The notes: generated by a model not told the origin, from the sequence alone. Positions 42,088 to 51,872 are shown, numbered from the stretch's first letter. The stretch is 64,000 bases of DNA from Labilibaculum antarcticum (GCF_002356295.1 NZ_AP018042.1:4992361-5056360), one strand, 5' to 3'. Program-made: numbers and translations.

Positions 42088-43350
42088 ATGAAGAATCGAA
42101 TGATCATATTTACTGCAGTATTTTTCAGTTTTATAGCAGAAGCTGCAGCTCAGGAGGCCTTAACTTTGGAATCCTCCATTGAAATAGCATTAGAGAATAA
42201 TTTAAGTATTAAAGTAGCCAAAAATCAGTATGAAATATCTGCAAACAATGCTACAAAAGGGAATGCTGGTTTGTTGCCGAGTTTGAGTGCCAGTGCCAAT
42301 ACAAATTATAGCGAGCATAGTTCAGACAAAATATCTTCTTCCACCTCTTTGAATTTCTCTTATACTCTATTTGATGGATTTGGAGGTAGCTATAATTATA
42401 AAATATTAAACCTTCAAAAGGAGCGGGGCGAATTAATTACCCGGTACAATATCGAAAATACAATTGCGAATGTTATTTCAGGTTTTTATCAATTAAGTAA
42501 GGCTTTTGACGATTTCGATGTGGCATCCAAGAACATGGCAATTTCTAAGGAACGTTTGCAAAGAAATCAATCTAAATATGAGTTTGGAAATATCAATAAA
42601 TTGGAAGTTCTGAATGCAAAGGTTGATTTTAATCGGGATAGCAGCACCTATCTAAAATCCCAACAGTTTTCTGAGGAATTAGTTCGTGAAATGAATGTTT
42701 TGCTGGGAAGAAGCGCGGAAACTAAATTTCAATTAATTCCTGATGCATCAGAATTTCAGTCTTTTAATTTGAGTGATTTGAAAAAAAGGACATTGGAGGA
42801 AAATGCTGATTATTTGATTCAGGCAAATCAATTAAGAGAGGATGATTTAGCTGTGAAAAAGGCAAAGTCGGGACAATTACCATCGGTAAGTATTAACTCT
42901 TCTTATTCGTATTACGAGAATGAAATTGTTGGGACAAATTCAAACACTCAATTAACGGGAGGTGTAAGCATGAGTTTTAATATTTTCGATGGAAAAAGAA
43001 AAAAAATAGAAATTGCAAATGCACGAATTCAGAAACAGAATACTGAGTTAGAGTATCAGGACAAAATGTTAGAATTGGAAAAGAATTTGGTAAATGCTTA
43101 TGCTGATTATCAATACAATTTGAAAGTATTGGCATTGGAAGAAGATGCATTGGAAGCTGCCACGCTTAATTTTGAGCAAACCAAAGAGTATTATCAATTA
43201 GGACAAATTAGTTCGACAACTTTTCGTGAAGCGCAATTGAATTTGGTTGAAGCACAAAATAATAAATCTGCCGCTCGCTACGATACAAAAGATTCAGAAG
43301 TAAATATTAAAAAGATAAGCGGTTCATTATTGAAATTCTCAGAAATTTAA
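42088..43350 (+). CDS. TolC-family outer-membrane efflux protein
   Basis: A 420-residue protein with a signal peptide ending AEAAAQ and no lipobox. Two OEP repeats with long coiled helices follow (LTLESSIEIALENNLSIKVA and YQLGQISSTTFREAQLNLVE are family motifs), with strands rich in Ser/Asn/Tyr for the membrane barrel. It is the outer channel of the second RND system in this window. A terminator lies about 50 nt downstream. Confidence 0.92.
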   Translation: MKNRMIIFTAVFFSFIAEAAAQEALTLESSIEIALENNLSIKVAKNQYEISANNATKGNAGLLPSLSASANTNYSEHSSDKISSSTSLNFSYTLFDGFGGSYNYKILNLQKERGELITRYNIENTIANVISGFYQLSKAFDDFDVASKNMAISKERLQRNQSKYEFGNINKLEVLNAKVDFNRDSSTYLKSQQFSEELVREMNVLLGRSAETKFQLIPDASEFQSFNLSDLKKRTLEENADYLIQANQLREDDLAVKKAKSGQLPSVSINSSYSYYENEIVGTNSNTQLTGGVSMSFNIFDGKRKKIEIANARIQKQNTELEYQDKMLELEKNLVNAYADYQYNLKVLALEEDALEAATLNFEQTKEYYQLGQISSTTFREAQLNLVEAQNNKSAARYDTKDSEVNIKKISGSLLKFSEI

Positions 43351-43400
43351 TGCTCAGTATCTTGTTCTTTTTGTGAAAGTAATTGTATTTAATACTTCAT

Positions 43401-43437
43401 AGACCGTCTTTCTTTTTGAAAGCCGGTCTTTTTTATT
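43401..43437 (+). terminator. terminator of the second RND operon
   Basis: Stem AGACCG-x-CTTTC (43401-43412) with GAAAG-x-CGGTCT (43418-43429), one internal mismatch, followed by a T-rich run. Confidence 0.8.
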
Positions 43438-43515
43438 AATTCTCTTGCTAATTGATCATCATTTCCTATTCAAATGATTATTTTTACCCAGCTATTAACC
43501 ACATAGATTAAGTAA

Positions 43516-45228
43516 ATGCCACAAAATAATATTGCCACACCCGAGTATTTCATTTGGGAGACTCATGGAATTCATACAGGTACAGGTAACGATCATGTTA
43601 AACATGGAGTTGATGAACTAGACAAAATAACTGAATTAGCCATAGCTAAAGGTCATCCCAATATTGCATTTATAATACATACACCACGTTTAACCAGATA
43701 CAGGTATGCTGCAGAGAAACGACTGGGAGTAAAGTTTATACGTGGCGATAGTGCCTATTTTAACTATCCAAGTCAGATTGAAAAGTTGAAATTGAAATAT
43801 GGCAATCAAATTACTATTCGTTTTGGGATTGAACTGGAATGGTTGGGACCTGATTTGGGAATGCAGTGGAATCGATCGAAAGTGTTTCAGGCACAAGATG
43901 CTGATTTTGTGATTGGTTCATTACATTTTTCACGGGAAGGAATTCCATACGATGGATCGATTGAGGAAACTGAAGAACTAATTAAGCTGAGAGGTGGATT
44001 GGAAAATTTTTGGGGCGGATACATCGAGGAACTCATCGAAATGGTTGATTCTACTTGGGAAATTATTCAAGTTGTTGGTCATATCGATTTGCCAAAATTG
44101 TTTGCGCCAATTCCTCAGCCTCTGCTAGAGTTAGATACTTCGGGTCATTTTTTGGCTCGTAGAATGCGCTTTTTACTGGAAATGATTAGCGAATATAATC
44201 TTGCTTTAGATGTTAATTTGGCTGGAATCAACAAAGGTTGTGGGATTTATCCGGATATCTCTATTTTGAAAAGAGCCAAACAGCTGGATATACCAATTTC
44301 TTTGGGTACCGATACTCACACACTTCAAAATTTGGGTAATCACCACGAAACAGGTATTCATTATGCCCACGACGCTGGTTACAAGCATTACCTGAGTTTC
44401 TCAAAGTGCATACCTGAAAAACGACCATTACGAAATCAGGCTTATAAAAAAGAAGAATACAAAGTCATGAATTTGGGAATTGAAATGTTGAATCTTCGTT
44501 TTGAAGATCGTAAGCAACGACGAATTCCTAAATTTTCTTTCGGAGGTACTTTTAGAACATTTTTGGAGCATCATAAAAATGCTTCCTCATTAGGTGAATT
44601 TGAAGCCATACGTATCCGAAAAGGAAATAAATCGATTACCATTAGTAACACTATTCCTCAAAATCAAGAGGAGATGATGAAAGTGAAGGGATTATTTTCG
44701 CATCATAAGGATGAGCCAGGTGTTTTATCGATGATATTTAATGCTTTGGCATCTGAAGAAATAAATGTTGAAACAGCCTATTTAAATGCCAATAATGATG
44801 GTACCGCAACAGCTTTTTTAACCCTTACGGGAGATGATAGTTCTGTGCATGAAGCTGTCGAGTTTGTTAAAGGTACGGGAGGAGATAGCTTTATTGAAAT
44901 TAGGGTGGGTGATATTCTGGAAATACAAGAATTAAAAAAACACAAGAATTATGTGTTAGAGGTTGATGGTGTAAATTTACCCATTGCCATCAGCAAACAA
45001 ATGATTCTTTCTATTCATAACAATACACCAGGAATATTACTGATTTTATTATCGGCATTGGCTTCACAAAATATCAATATAATCGATTTAAAACTCGGAC
45101 ATAGAGGTCAAAAAGGGTATGCTCTTTTGAGTATCGAAGGAAATGCTCAAAACGCAGGCAATGTTTTAACTAAACTAGGACCACAATTTTTCGAAACCAC
45201 GCATTTATCTTTAAATGGTGTTGAATAG
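43516..45228 (+). CDS. PHP-domain phosphoesterase fused to two ACT domains
   Basis: A 570-residue protein. Residues 1 to about 330 form a PHP domain of the histidinol-phosphatase type: WETHGIHTGTGNDH (usual H-x-H varied), FGIELEW, FVIGSLHF, VGHIDLPK and SLGTDTHT supply metal-binding His, Asp and Glu. A linker of about 60 residues leads to two ACT domains (about 395-470, opening SHHKDEPGVLSMIFNALASE, and 490-565, opening LSIHNNTPGILLILLSALAS), close to those of SerA. ACT domains usually bind amino acids for feedback control. An allosterically controlled phosphatase, perhaps in histidine or serine metabolism, is a fair inference. No his genes are adjacent. Confidence 0.85.
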   Translation: MPQNNIATPEYFIWETHGIHTGTGNDHVKHGVDELDKITELAIAKGHPNIAFIIHTPRLTRYRYAAEKRLGVKFIRGDSAYFNYPSQIEKLKLKYGNQITIRFGIELEWLGPDLGMQWNRSKVFQAQDADFVIGSLHFSREGIPYDGSIEETEELIKLRGGLENFWGGYIEELIEMVDSTWEIIQVVGHIDLPKLFAPIPQPLLELDTSGHFLARRMRFLLEMISEYNLALDVNLAGINKGCGIYPDISILKRAKQLDIPISLGTDTHTLQNLGNHHETGIHYAHDAGYKHYLSFSKCIPEKRPLRNQAYKKEEYKVMNLGIEMLNLRFEDRKQRRIPKFSFGGTFRTFLEHHKNASSLGEFEAIRIRKGNKSITISNTIPQNQEEMMKVKGLFSHHKDEPGVLSMIFNALASEEINVETAYLNANNDGTATAFLTLTGDDSSVHEAVEFVKGTGGDSFIEIRVGDILEIQELKKHKNYVLEVDGVNLPIAISKQMILSIHNNTPGILLILLSALASQNINIIDLKLGHRGQKGYALLSIEGNAQNAGNVLTKLGPQFFETTHLSLNGVE

Positions 45229-45249
45229 TAACGTTTAATTAATTTAAAA

Positions 45250-45756
45250 TTGAGTAATAAAGAGTCCGTTACATACGAAGCCATGTGGAATATTCTTGAG
45301 TTTTATAAAATTCAACCAAGAATTCAGGAGCTTCAAATAGAAAAAATAGAAGAATATTTAATTTTAATGAATGCTCATTACCAGGAAGCGATGACTGATA
45401 TTGATGAATGTATTGGATCGAATGAATCTGTTTGTTTGGAAGATGTAGGGGATGTCTTAAACTCTTATCTGAATCAGGTAGGAGAAGAATTAATCAAGAT
45501 TTTTCCTGAGGAAGAAAATACAATTCTTCCAATAAATAAACATTCCGATTCAAAAATAACTGAAATACAGACCGTAGAATTATATCGGAATTTTAATGCA
45601 AGAGAACGGGATCGATTCCAAATAAAAGAGGCAATTAATGATTTGGAAAACTACGTATATGAAGAAGATTTTGCGGCTAAATTAGCCATTCTGACGAAAG
45701 ATTTACTATCTAAAATAAATTCGGATGTTATGATCCGAGTTGATGATTTGATTTAA
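45250..45756 (+). CDS. hypothetical acidic helical protein (TTG start)
   Basis: A 168-residue soluble protein, helical and acidic, starting at TTG 45250, 21 nt after the PHP-ACT gene, so probably co-transcribed. Recognisable parts: MWNILEFYKIQPRIQELQIE and LYRNFNARERDRFQIKEAIN. No motif or family is recognised. The 3' end overlaps the convergent gene at 45728-46033 by 29 bp. An internal ATG at codon 12 is a possible alternative start. Confidence 0.6.
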   Translation: MSNKESVTYEAMWNILEFYKIQPRIQELQIEKIEEYLILMNAHYQEAMTDIDECIGSNESVCLEDVGDVLNSYLNQVGEELIKIFPEEENTILPINKHSDSKITEIQTVELYRNFNARERDRFQIKEAINDLENYVYEEDFAAKLAILTKDLLSKINSDVMIRVDDLI

Positions 45757-46033
45757 AATTAGCAAGTTCAGCGATGGGCAGAAATTGAATCGAAACAGGT
45801 TCTTCGCCCTCTAATTCTTTAATCATTTCAAAAGATTGTGATTCAAGATATTCAAGAGCACTTGCTTCACTTTTCCATTGAGAAAGAATAATATGTTCGT
45901 CTCTTTTTTCATTCGTTGCGTAAATTTCACACGAAAGTTCACCTCCAACTTTACGGTATTCATGAAACTGATCAAAGGAACTTTTCCAGCGAACAAAATT
46001 TTTTATGGATTGCTTAATTAATAAATATATCAT
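45728..46033 (-). CDS. antibiotic biosynthesis monooxygenase (ABM)-like small protein
   Basis: A 101-residue single-domain protein of the dimeric alpha/beta-barrel ABM type: MIYLLIKQSIKNFVRWKSSF, CEIYATNEKRDEHIILSQW and a C-terminal helix FEMIKELEGEE. Such proteins (YgiN-like) may act on quinones or small aromatics, but many have no proven activity. The gene is convergent with the preceding one and overlaps its last 29 bases. Confidence 0.7.
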   Translation of the reverse strand: MIYLLIKQSIKNFVRWKSSFDQFHEYRKVGGELSCEIYATNEKRDEHIILSQWKSEASALEYLESQSFEMIKELEGEEPVSIQFLPIAELANFKSNHQLGS

Positions 46034-46275
46034 TATGTAGTGGATATGTTATTAATTCGAATTTAATTAAAATCAACAAACAAGCTTGCAATTAATTGAT
46101 TACAGACTTAAAAGCGGGGATGATTATATCTTTTTTTAACTTAAACATCAAAACAGCTACACTGTTGTTTAATTAAAATTAATAAAAATGTTTTTTTTAA
46201 TAAAATACATTACACTTATCATCCAAAATCATTGATGAATAGATCAAATATCCAATGAGAAATTTTATTTGCAGT

Positions 46276-47112
46276 CTAAAAGGCTAATGCTTCAATTGGG
46301 TTTGCATACTTAAATTTATAATTAGTTTTTTCGAGTTTTGCTGAGCTGATAATTTTAAAGGTACTTTTATTCGCTACAAATTGCGGCAATTCAAAACCGC
46401 CACTTTTAGCAGCTTTTATATAGAACTCTTTTCGGGTAGGATGCTCGGGACAACAAGCATTGTAAGTTTCGCCCCACAAACCATTTTCTATTACATGCGA
46501 AATAATACCAATACAATCATCCTGATGGATTAAATTAACAGGAGTATCACCTTCAACCGCATTTTTCATTTTAGAGAAAAACCGACCAGGTTTACGATCA
46601 TATCCTATTAAGCCACCAAATCGAATAATACTGGTTTTAAAGTCATCTTGCGCGAGAAGCATATTCTCAACAACACGTAATGCTTTACCACTATTCTTTT
46701 CAGAAATTTGATTGTCAGCTTCGGTCACTATTCTATTTAAATTAGCATAAACCGAAGTAGAGCTAATAAAAATTAGTTTTTTAATTGAAGAAAGACGTAC
46801 CTGTTCGATTAATGCTTTAAACTGTTGCGGGTGAAATTCTTCAATATCCTCTCTGCGTTTAGGCGGGAAATTGACGACTATTATTTCTGAATTAAAAAAG
46901 TCGGCATCAAAATCTGTATTTATTTCAGGATTTAATAAAATCCGATAAGGAATTATTCCATTCTCCGCTAAGATCGATATTTTCTCAGGTGTAGGGGTTG
47001 AGCCTTTTACGGAGTAGCCATTTTTAATGAAAAATTTAGCTAGAGGTAATCCCAACCAACCGCATCCAAGAATACTTATGGTTTTTTCGGGTTTATAAAG
47101 CGTTTTATTCAT
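46276..47112 (-). CDS. SDR/YeeZ-like NAD(P)-binding epimerase family protein
   Basis: Start placed at 47112 (MNKTLYKPEKTISILGCGWL, 278 residues), because the 17 codons upstream are AT-rich and lack support. The Rossmann motif GCGWLGLPLAKFF and FISSTSVYANL (Ser-Tyr region) are typical; the lysine of Y-x-x-x-K is not obvious, so catalysis is uncertain. The RFGGLIGYDRKPGRFFSK part fits atypical SDRs such as YeeZ. It stands alone upstream of and divergent to hemA. Confidence 0.85.
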   Translation of the reverse strand: MNKTLYKPEKTISILGCGWLGLPLAKFFIKNGYSVKGSTPTPEKISILAENGIIPYRILLNPEINTDFDADFFNSEIIVVNFPPKRREDIEEFHPQQFKALIEQVRLSSIKKLIFISSTSVYANLNRIVTEADNQISEKNSGKALRVVENMLLAQDDFKTSIIRFGGLIGYDRKPGRFFSKMKNAVEGDTPVNLIHQDDCIGIISHVIENGLWGETYNACCPEHPTRKEFYIKAAKSGGFELPQFVANKSTFKIISSAKLEKTNYKFKYANPIEALAF

Positions 47113-47326
47113 GCAATTGTGTCTAAATATATCGGTGGTCAAATTTAAATTTAATTTAAACAATTAAATAATTTTAAAATATATAATTATGAATACGAAG
47201 TTAATTAATTTGGTATTTAAGATATTAAAATCCTTTTAGCGTTTTTCAAGTTCCATAATAAGTAAAGAGCTAAGTAAAGTATCGGTAAAGGAATTGAAAA
47301 CACAAGGATTTTCGAATAATTACTTT

Positions 47327-47334
47327 TATATTTG
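47327..47334 (+). promoter_or_regulatory. -7 box TATATTTG of hemA
   Basis: Matches TAnnTTTG, 62 nt before the hemA start codon. Confidence 0.5.
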
Positions 47335-47396
47335 ACCCAGCATTCATTGACTATTTTTCATGATTTCGATGTGCGCTTAAAAATAAATTTCGTTTT

Positions 47397-48650
47397 ATGT
47401 CATCACAAATACGAGAAAATTTACAAAAATTATTCGTTTTAGGAATTAGTTATAAGAAGACAGCTCTTGAAGTTAGGGGGAAATTTTCACTAACTGCTGA
47501 ACAGCGGGAGGATTTACTGAAAGAGGCAAAAGAAAATCAAATCGATGGGATAGTAGTTCTTTCTACTTGTAATCGTACTGAAATTTATGCTCATTCAAGC
47601 GAATCGGAGTTTATTACTAATTTATTCCTGAAATATAGCGAAGGTGATCAGGAAGATTTCGCCTCCAATGGGTACACTTTGTTTGGAAATGATTGTATTC
47701 ATCATCTTTATAGAGTTACTTCAGGATTAGATTCTCAGATTATTGGGGATTTTCAAATTGTTGGGCAGGTTAAAAATGCTGTTCAATTATCTGAAGAAAT
47801 GAGCTTAATGAACCCCTTTTTAAATCGTTTATTCTCATTTGCCTTTCAGGCAAGTAAAAAAATAAAAACAAATACTGAAATTAGTAAGGGAGCAGCTTCT
47901 GTTTCACATGCAGCGGTTCAGTATATTAAAGACAAGGTTTCGACTCTGGAGTCGTGTAATTTTTTATTATACGGAACAGGTGATATAGGAAAAGATACCT
48001 GCGGTAATTTATTGAAACACATGAGTAACCGTTCTTTAACCTTGATTAATAGAACAGTATCAAAAGCTGAGGCTCTGGCTAACAAATTTAATATACAGTA
48101 CAAACCTGTTGCTAACTTAAAGGAAGAGGTAGATAAGGCTGAGGTTATTATTGTTGCTACCGGAGCACCACAACCTACCTTGTTACCCGAACATTTTAAT
48201 GGAAGTGAAAAGTGTAAATTGATTTTAGATCTTTCTGTACCAAGAAATGTTCATCCTGAAATTGATAAGTTAGCTCATGTTTTAGTGATTACTGTTGATG
48301 AATTATCAGAGCACATATCGGAAGCTATTCAGCAAAGAAAAGATTGTATTCCACAGGCAGAAGGTATTATTTACGGATCAATAGCTGAATTTTACAGCTG
48401 GCTTGAGATTAAGTATTTATCGCCGGTTATTATTGCTTTAAAAGAAAATTTACAGAGAGTTCAACAGAAAGAGTTGGATTATCACAAAAATAAATTGACT
48501 GATGATGAATTGAAAAAGGTTGAACACATCACCAGTAATATTGTGAATAAGATTGCACGTGCATGTATCAATCACTTGAAGGACCATCACAAAAAGCAAT
48601 CAAGTCCAATGGAAACAATAGACATGATTTTTAAAGATATGGATTCGTAA
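47397..48650 (+). CDS. hemA: glutamyl-tRNA reductase
   Basis: A 417-residue enzyme that reduces Glu-tRNA to glutamate-1-semialdehyde, the first step of C5 tetrapyrrole synthesis. The catalytic-cysteine motif is VLSTCNRTEIYA (Cys58). Also present are GLDSQIIGDFQIVGQVKNAV, the NADPH-binding YGTGDIGKDTCGNLLKH and LSVPRNVHPEI. The C-terminal dimerisation helices are complete. It heads the hem cluster, but a terminator-like hairpin separates it from hemC. The matching aminotransferase, hemL, is 10 kb away in the same window. Confidence 0.96.
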   Translation: MSSQIRENLQKLFVLGISYKKTALEVRGKFSLTAEQREDLLKEAKENQIDGIVVLSTCNRTEIYAHSSESEFITNLFLKYSEGDQEDFASNGYTLFGNDCIHHLYRVTSGLDSQIIGDFQIVGQVKNAVQLSEEMSLMNPFLNRLFSFAFQASKKIKTNTEISKGAASVSHAAVQYIKDKVSTLESCNFLLYGTGDIGKDTCGNLLKHMSNRSLTLINRTVSKAEALANKFNIQYKPVANLKEEVDKAEVIIVATGAPQPTLLPEHFNGSEKCKLILDLSVPRNVHPEIDKLAHVLVITVDELSEHISEAIQQRKDCIPQAEGIIYGSIAEFYSWLEIKYLSPVIIALKENLQRVQQKELDYHKNKLTDDELKKVEHITSNIVNKIARACINHLKDHHKKQSSPMETIDMIFKDMDS

Positions 48651-48670
48651 AGCCTAGTAAGCTTTCGATA

Positions 48671-48709
48671 AAAAGCTATATAAACCTTGTTTTATATGGC
48701 TTTTTTATT
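48671..48709 (+). terminator. terminator after hemA
   Basis: AAAAGCTATATAAA (48671-48684) pairs with TTTATATGGCTTTT (48691-48704), one G-U pair, followed by T-rich sequence. hemC may therefore have its own promoter. Confidence 0.75.
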
Positions 48710-48758
48710 TCCAGATAAATTAATATTCGAATAATAAACTTCCTGAAAATAATAAACT

Positions 48759-49685
48759 ATGATTTCTAAAAAGAAAATAGTTGTTGCCACTCGTCCCAGT
48801 CTGCTTGCTTACACGCAAACTATGCAAACTGTAGAATTATTACGAAAAGCCAATCCTGAAATTGAATTTGAAGTGAAAAAATTCAGCACTCAAGGCGATA
48901 GGGTTTTAAATCGTGCTTTAACTGAGTTTGGTGGGACTGGAGTATTTGTAAAGGAGTTGGAACATGCTTTGTTGGAGAATGAAGCCGATATTGCAATTCA
49001 CAGTTTAAAAGATGTTCCTAGTGCTCATCCGGCAGGCTTGCAATTGGTGGCTTTTCCCGAACGTGAAGATTCACGTGATGTTTTTTTGACTCGTGATGGA
49101 AGCTCCATTGATGATATGCCGGAAGGATTTGTTTTGGGAACCGGAAGTCCAAGAAGAAGGGTTCAATTTGCAAATCTCCGTAAGGATATCGTCTTTAAAG
49201 AAATCAGAGGAAATATTGATAGTCGTTTTCAAAAACTAATGGATGGTGAATACGATGCAATTATATTGGCTGCTGCAGGTTTAAACCGAATGAGTAAGCA
49301 GTACGATGAGAATATGCTGCTTGATGTTGATTTATGTATTCCTGCTATTGGACAAGGTGCACTTGCAATTGAATGTCGCAGTAACGATGCAGAAACCATC
49401 GCAATTTTAGAAAAGGTAAATCATAGAGATACAGAAAAGGCAGTTTTAGCAGAACGTGCTTTCATGGCTGAAATAGAAGGTGGATGTAAATTTCCATTGG
49501 CAGCACATGCTGTTGTTTCAGATAATACCTTGAACATGATTGCCATTGTTGGGGATTTAAAAACGAATCAATTCATTGTAGAAGGAATTGAAGTTTCTGT
49601 TATTGAATCCGTAGAAAAATCAAAAGAATTAGCGATTAAGATGAAAGCAATCTGTAAAGAAAAAGGAATAAATTTCTATCTTTAA
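48759..49685 (+). CDS. hemC: hydroxymethylbilane synthase (porphobilinogen deaminase)
   Basis: A 308-residue enzyme that polymerises four porphobilinogen units into hydroxymethylbilane. It has ATRPSLLAYTQT (a variant of the usual TRGSxLAxWQ), HSLKDVPSAHP with the catalytic aspartate (Asp85), GTGSPRRRVQ for substrate binding, and the dipyrromethane cofactor cysteine Cys243 in GGCKFPLAAHA. Normal length. It is followed by hemB after 84 nt and hemE after a further 60 nt. hemD, which often follows hemC, is not here but at 60605-61309. Confidence 0.95.
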   Translation: MISKKKIVVATRPSLLAYTQTMQTVELLRKANPEIEFEVKKFSTQGDRVLNRALTEFGGTGVFVKELEHALLENEADIAIHSLKDVPSAHPAGLQLVAFPEREDSRDVFLTRDGSSIDDMPEGFVLGTGSPRRRVQFANLRKDIVFKEIRGNIDSRFQKLMDGEYDAIILAAAGLNRMSKQYDENMLLDVDLCIPAIGQGALAIECRSNDAETIAILEKVNHRDTEKAVLAERAFMAEIEGGCKFPLAAHAVVSDNTLNMIAIVGDLKTNQFIVEGIEVSVIESVEKSKELAIKMKAICKEKGINFYL

Positions 49686-49769
49686 TTTTCTGATAATAAT
49701 TCATCAAAACGATTGTTATTTATAACTTGACATCTTATTTATACACAAATATAAAAAACACATAACATT

Positions 49770-50762
49770 ATGAGTTTAAGACCTCTATTTCCAGATACAC
49801 GATTAAGAAGACTACGTTATAGTAAAGTCGTGCGCAACATGGTTGCTGAAACTTCTCTATCTGTTGATGATTTAATCATGCCTCTTTTTGTTTGTCCGGG
49901 CGAAAATGTTCAAAATCCTATTAAAAGCATGCCTGGTAACGATCAGTTATCTGTTGACATGTTAGTGAAAAAGTGTGGCGAATTATTGGAGTCAGGCGTA
50001 AAATCAGTATTGCTGTTTGGTATCCCTGAATCGAAAGATGAAGATGGCACTGTTGCAACTCACGAACATAGTATCGTGCAAAAAGCCACTCGTGCCATTA
50101 AGGAAACTTACCCTGAAATGTTTATCATCGCGGATATCTGTAATTGCGAATATACAACTCATGGTCATTGCGGAACTATCGTTGATGGTGATGTAGACAA
50201 TGACCAAACATTGGTAACCCTAGCAGCACAAGCTGTTTCTTTGGCTGAAGCTGGAGTTGATATGGTTGCGCCTAGCGACATGATGGATGGCCGAATTGGT
50301 TACATGAGAAAAGCTTTGGACGAGAATTGTTTCGAGAAAATGCCAATTATGGCTTATTCTGCAAAATATGCATCTGGATTTTATGGTCCATTTAGAGATG
50401 CTGCCGGCAGTGCACCTCAGTTTGGCGATAGATCAACTTATCAAATGGATCCTAGAAATAGCGATGAAGCCATTCGAGAGGTAGAGATGGATATTGCTGA
50501 AGGAGCTGATATTGTAATGGTAAAGCCTGCTATGAGCTATCTTGATGTGATTTACAGAGTGAAAAATGAGTTTAACATTCCTGTAGCTGCCTATAATGTT
50601 AGTGGTGAGTTTTCTATGGTAAAAGCTGCAGAAGCTAACGATTGGATTGATGGCAAGCGCGTAATGATGGAAATTATGACATCAATTAAAAGAGCAGGAG
50701 CTGATATCATTATAACTTATCATGCCAAAGAAGTGGCTGATATTTTAAACGGTAAAATGTAA
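49770..50762 (+). CDS. hemB: porphobilinogen synthase (ALA dehydratase), zinc type
   Basis: A 330-residue enzyme that joins two 5-aminolevulinate molecules. Schiff-base lysines are Lys199 (MAYSAKYASGFYGPFRDA) and Lys252 (MVKPAMSYLD). The zinc-binding cysteines Cys124, Cys126 and Cys134 (DICNCEYTTHGHCG) show that it is the zinc-dependent, not the magnesium-dependent, form. Members of this organism's phylum often carry the zinc type. Part of the hemC-hemB-hemE run. Confidence 0.96.
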   Translation: MSLRPLFPDTRLRRLRYSKVVRNMVAETSLSVDDLIMPLFVCPGENVQNPIKSMPGNDQLSVDMLVKKCGELLESGVKSVLLFGIPESKDEDGTVATHEHSIVQKATRAIKETYPEMFIIADICNCEYTTHGHCGTIVDGDVDNDQTLVTLAAQAVSLAEAGVDMVAPSDMMDGRIGYMRKALDENCFEKMPIMAYSAKYASGFYGPFRDAAGSAPQFGDRSTYQMDPRNSDEAIREVEMDIAEGADIVMVKPAMSYLDVIYRVKNEFNIPVAAYNVSGEFSMVKAAEANDWIDGKRVMMEIMTSIKRAGADIIITYHAKEVADILNGKM

Positions 50763-50822
50763 AAATACATTTAGTGTTTTTTGCTACATATTTGATACTA
50801 ACAACTACATACTAAATTTAAT

Positions 50823-51854
50823 ATGAGTCAATCAATTTTTTTAGATACAATTAACGGAATTAAGAGAGAGAGACCTCCAGTGTGGTTCATGCGTCAGGCG
50901 GGAAGAGTACTTCCATCCTATATGAAGTTGCGTGAGAAATATGGATTCAAAGAATTGATGGAGAATCCGGAATTGGCGGCTCAGGTAACTTTATTGCCTA
51001 TTCATGATTTAGGTGTTGATGCTGCAATTTTGTTTTCTGATATTTTGGTGATTCCAGAAGCTTTAGGAATGGAGTTGAGTTTTGAGGGAAAAGGTCCAAG
51101 TTTTTCAACTGCACTGAAAGATGTTGCTGATCCTTTGTCTTTTTTATCAGATAAGCCTGAAAAACTAGAGCATATTTATAAAGCTATTGATCGTATTTTA
51201 GAAACCAAACCAAATGAGATTCCTTTGATTGGATTTTGCGGAGGTCCTTTAACTACATTGTGTTATATGTATCAAGGCTTCAGTCGAAATCAGAATTTCC
51301 CTGATTTTGTACCTGCGATCTATCGTGATAAGGCACTAATGAAGAAGGTGGTTGCTAAAATTACCGAGATGAGTATTCATTATGCGTTAAAGCAGGTAGA
51401 ACATGGCGTAAAAGCATTTCAGCTATTTGAAACCCATGCTGGATTAATTCCTGTCGAATTGTACAAAGAAGTGTTTTTGCCATCTGTAAGAGCTATTTTA
51501 AGTGCAGTTCGCGAAACAGGGGTGAAGACCATTTACTTGCCAAAAGGATTAGGCACCGGTATCAATATGGTGAATTACGATTTGTGCGATTGTGTAAGTG
51601 TTGATTGGCAAATGCCATTGCATGAGGTGAGAGGAATTGTAGGTGAAGAGATGATTCTACAAGGGAATTTCGATCCTCGTATTCTGGAAGCTACACCACA
51701 AGCTATCGATCAGGAATTTGAATATTTCCTGAATTATGGCAGAAAAGATCACAAATGGATCTTCAATTTGGGACATGGCTTGTTGCCATCAATACCCGTT
51801 GAAAATGTGGAGTATCTTGTGAAAAAAGTGAAAGAATCTGATTGGGGAAGATAA
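50823..51854 (+). CDS. hemE: uroporphyrinogen decarboxylase
   Basis: A 343-residue TIM-barrel enzyme that converts uroporphyrinogen III to coproporphyrinogen III. It has the signature RPPVWFMRQAGRVLPSYMKL with two arginines that bind the substrate carboxylates, FSDILVIPEALGMEL, and GFCGGPLTTLCYM. The C-terminal NLGHGLLPSIPVENV motif is complete. It commits uroporphyrinogen III to haem, away from the corrin and sirohaem branches. A terminator follows. Confidence 0.96.
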   Translation: MSQSIFLDTINGIKRERPPVWFMRQAGRVLPSYMKLREKYGFKELMENPELAAQVTLLPIHDLGVDAAILFSDILVIPEALGMELSFEGKGPSFSTALKDVADPLSFLSDKPEKLEHIYKAIDRILETKPNEIPLIGFCGGPLTTLCYMYQGFSRNQNFPDFVPAIYRDKALMKKVVAKITEMSIHYALKQVEHGVKAFQLFETHAGLIPVELYKEVFLPSVRAILSAVRETGVKTIYLPKGLGTGINMVNYDLCDCVSVDWQMPLHEVRGIVGEEMILQGNFDPRILEATPQAIDQEFEYFLNYGRKDHKWIFNLGHGLLPSIPVENVEYLVKKVKESDWGR

Positions 51855-51872
51855 ATTCCGAATTAAACATAT

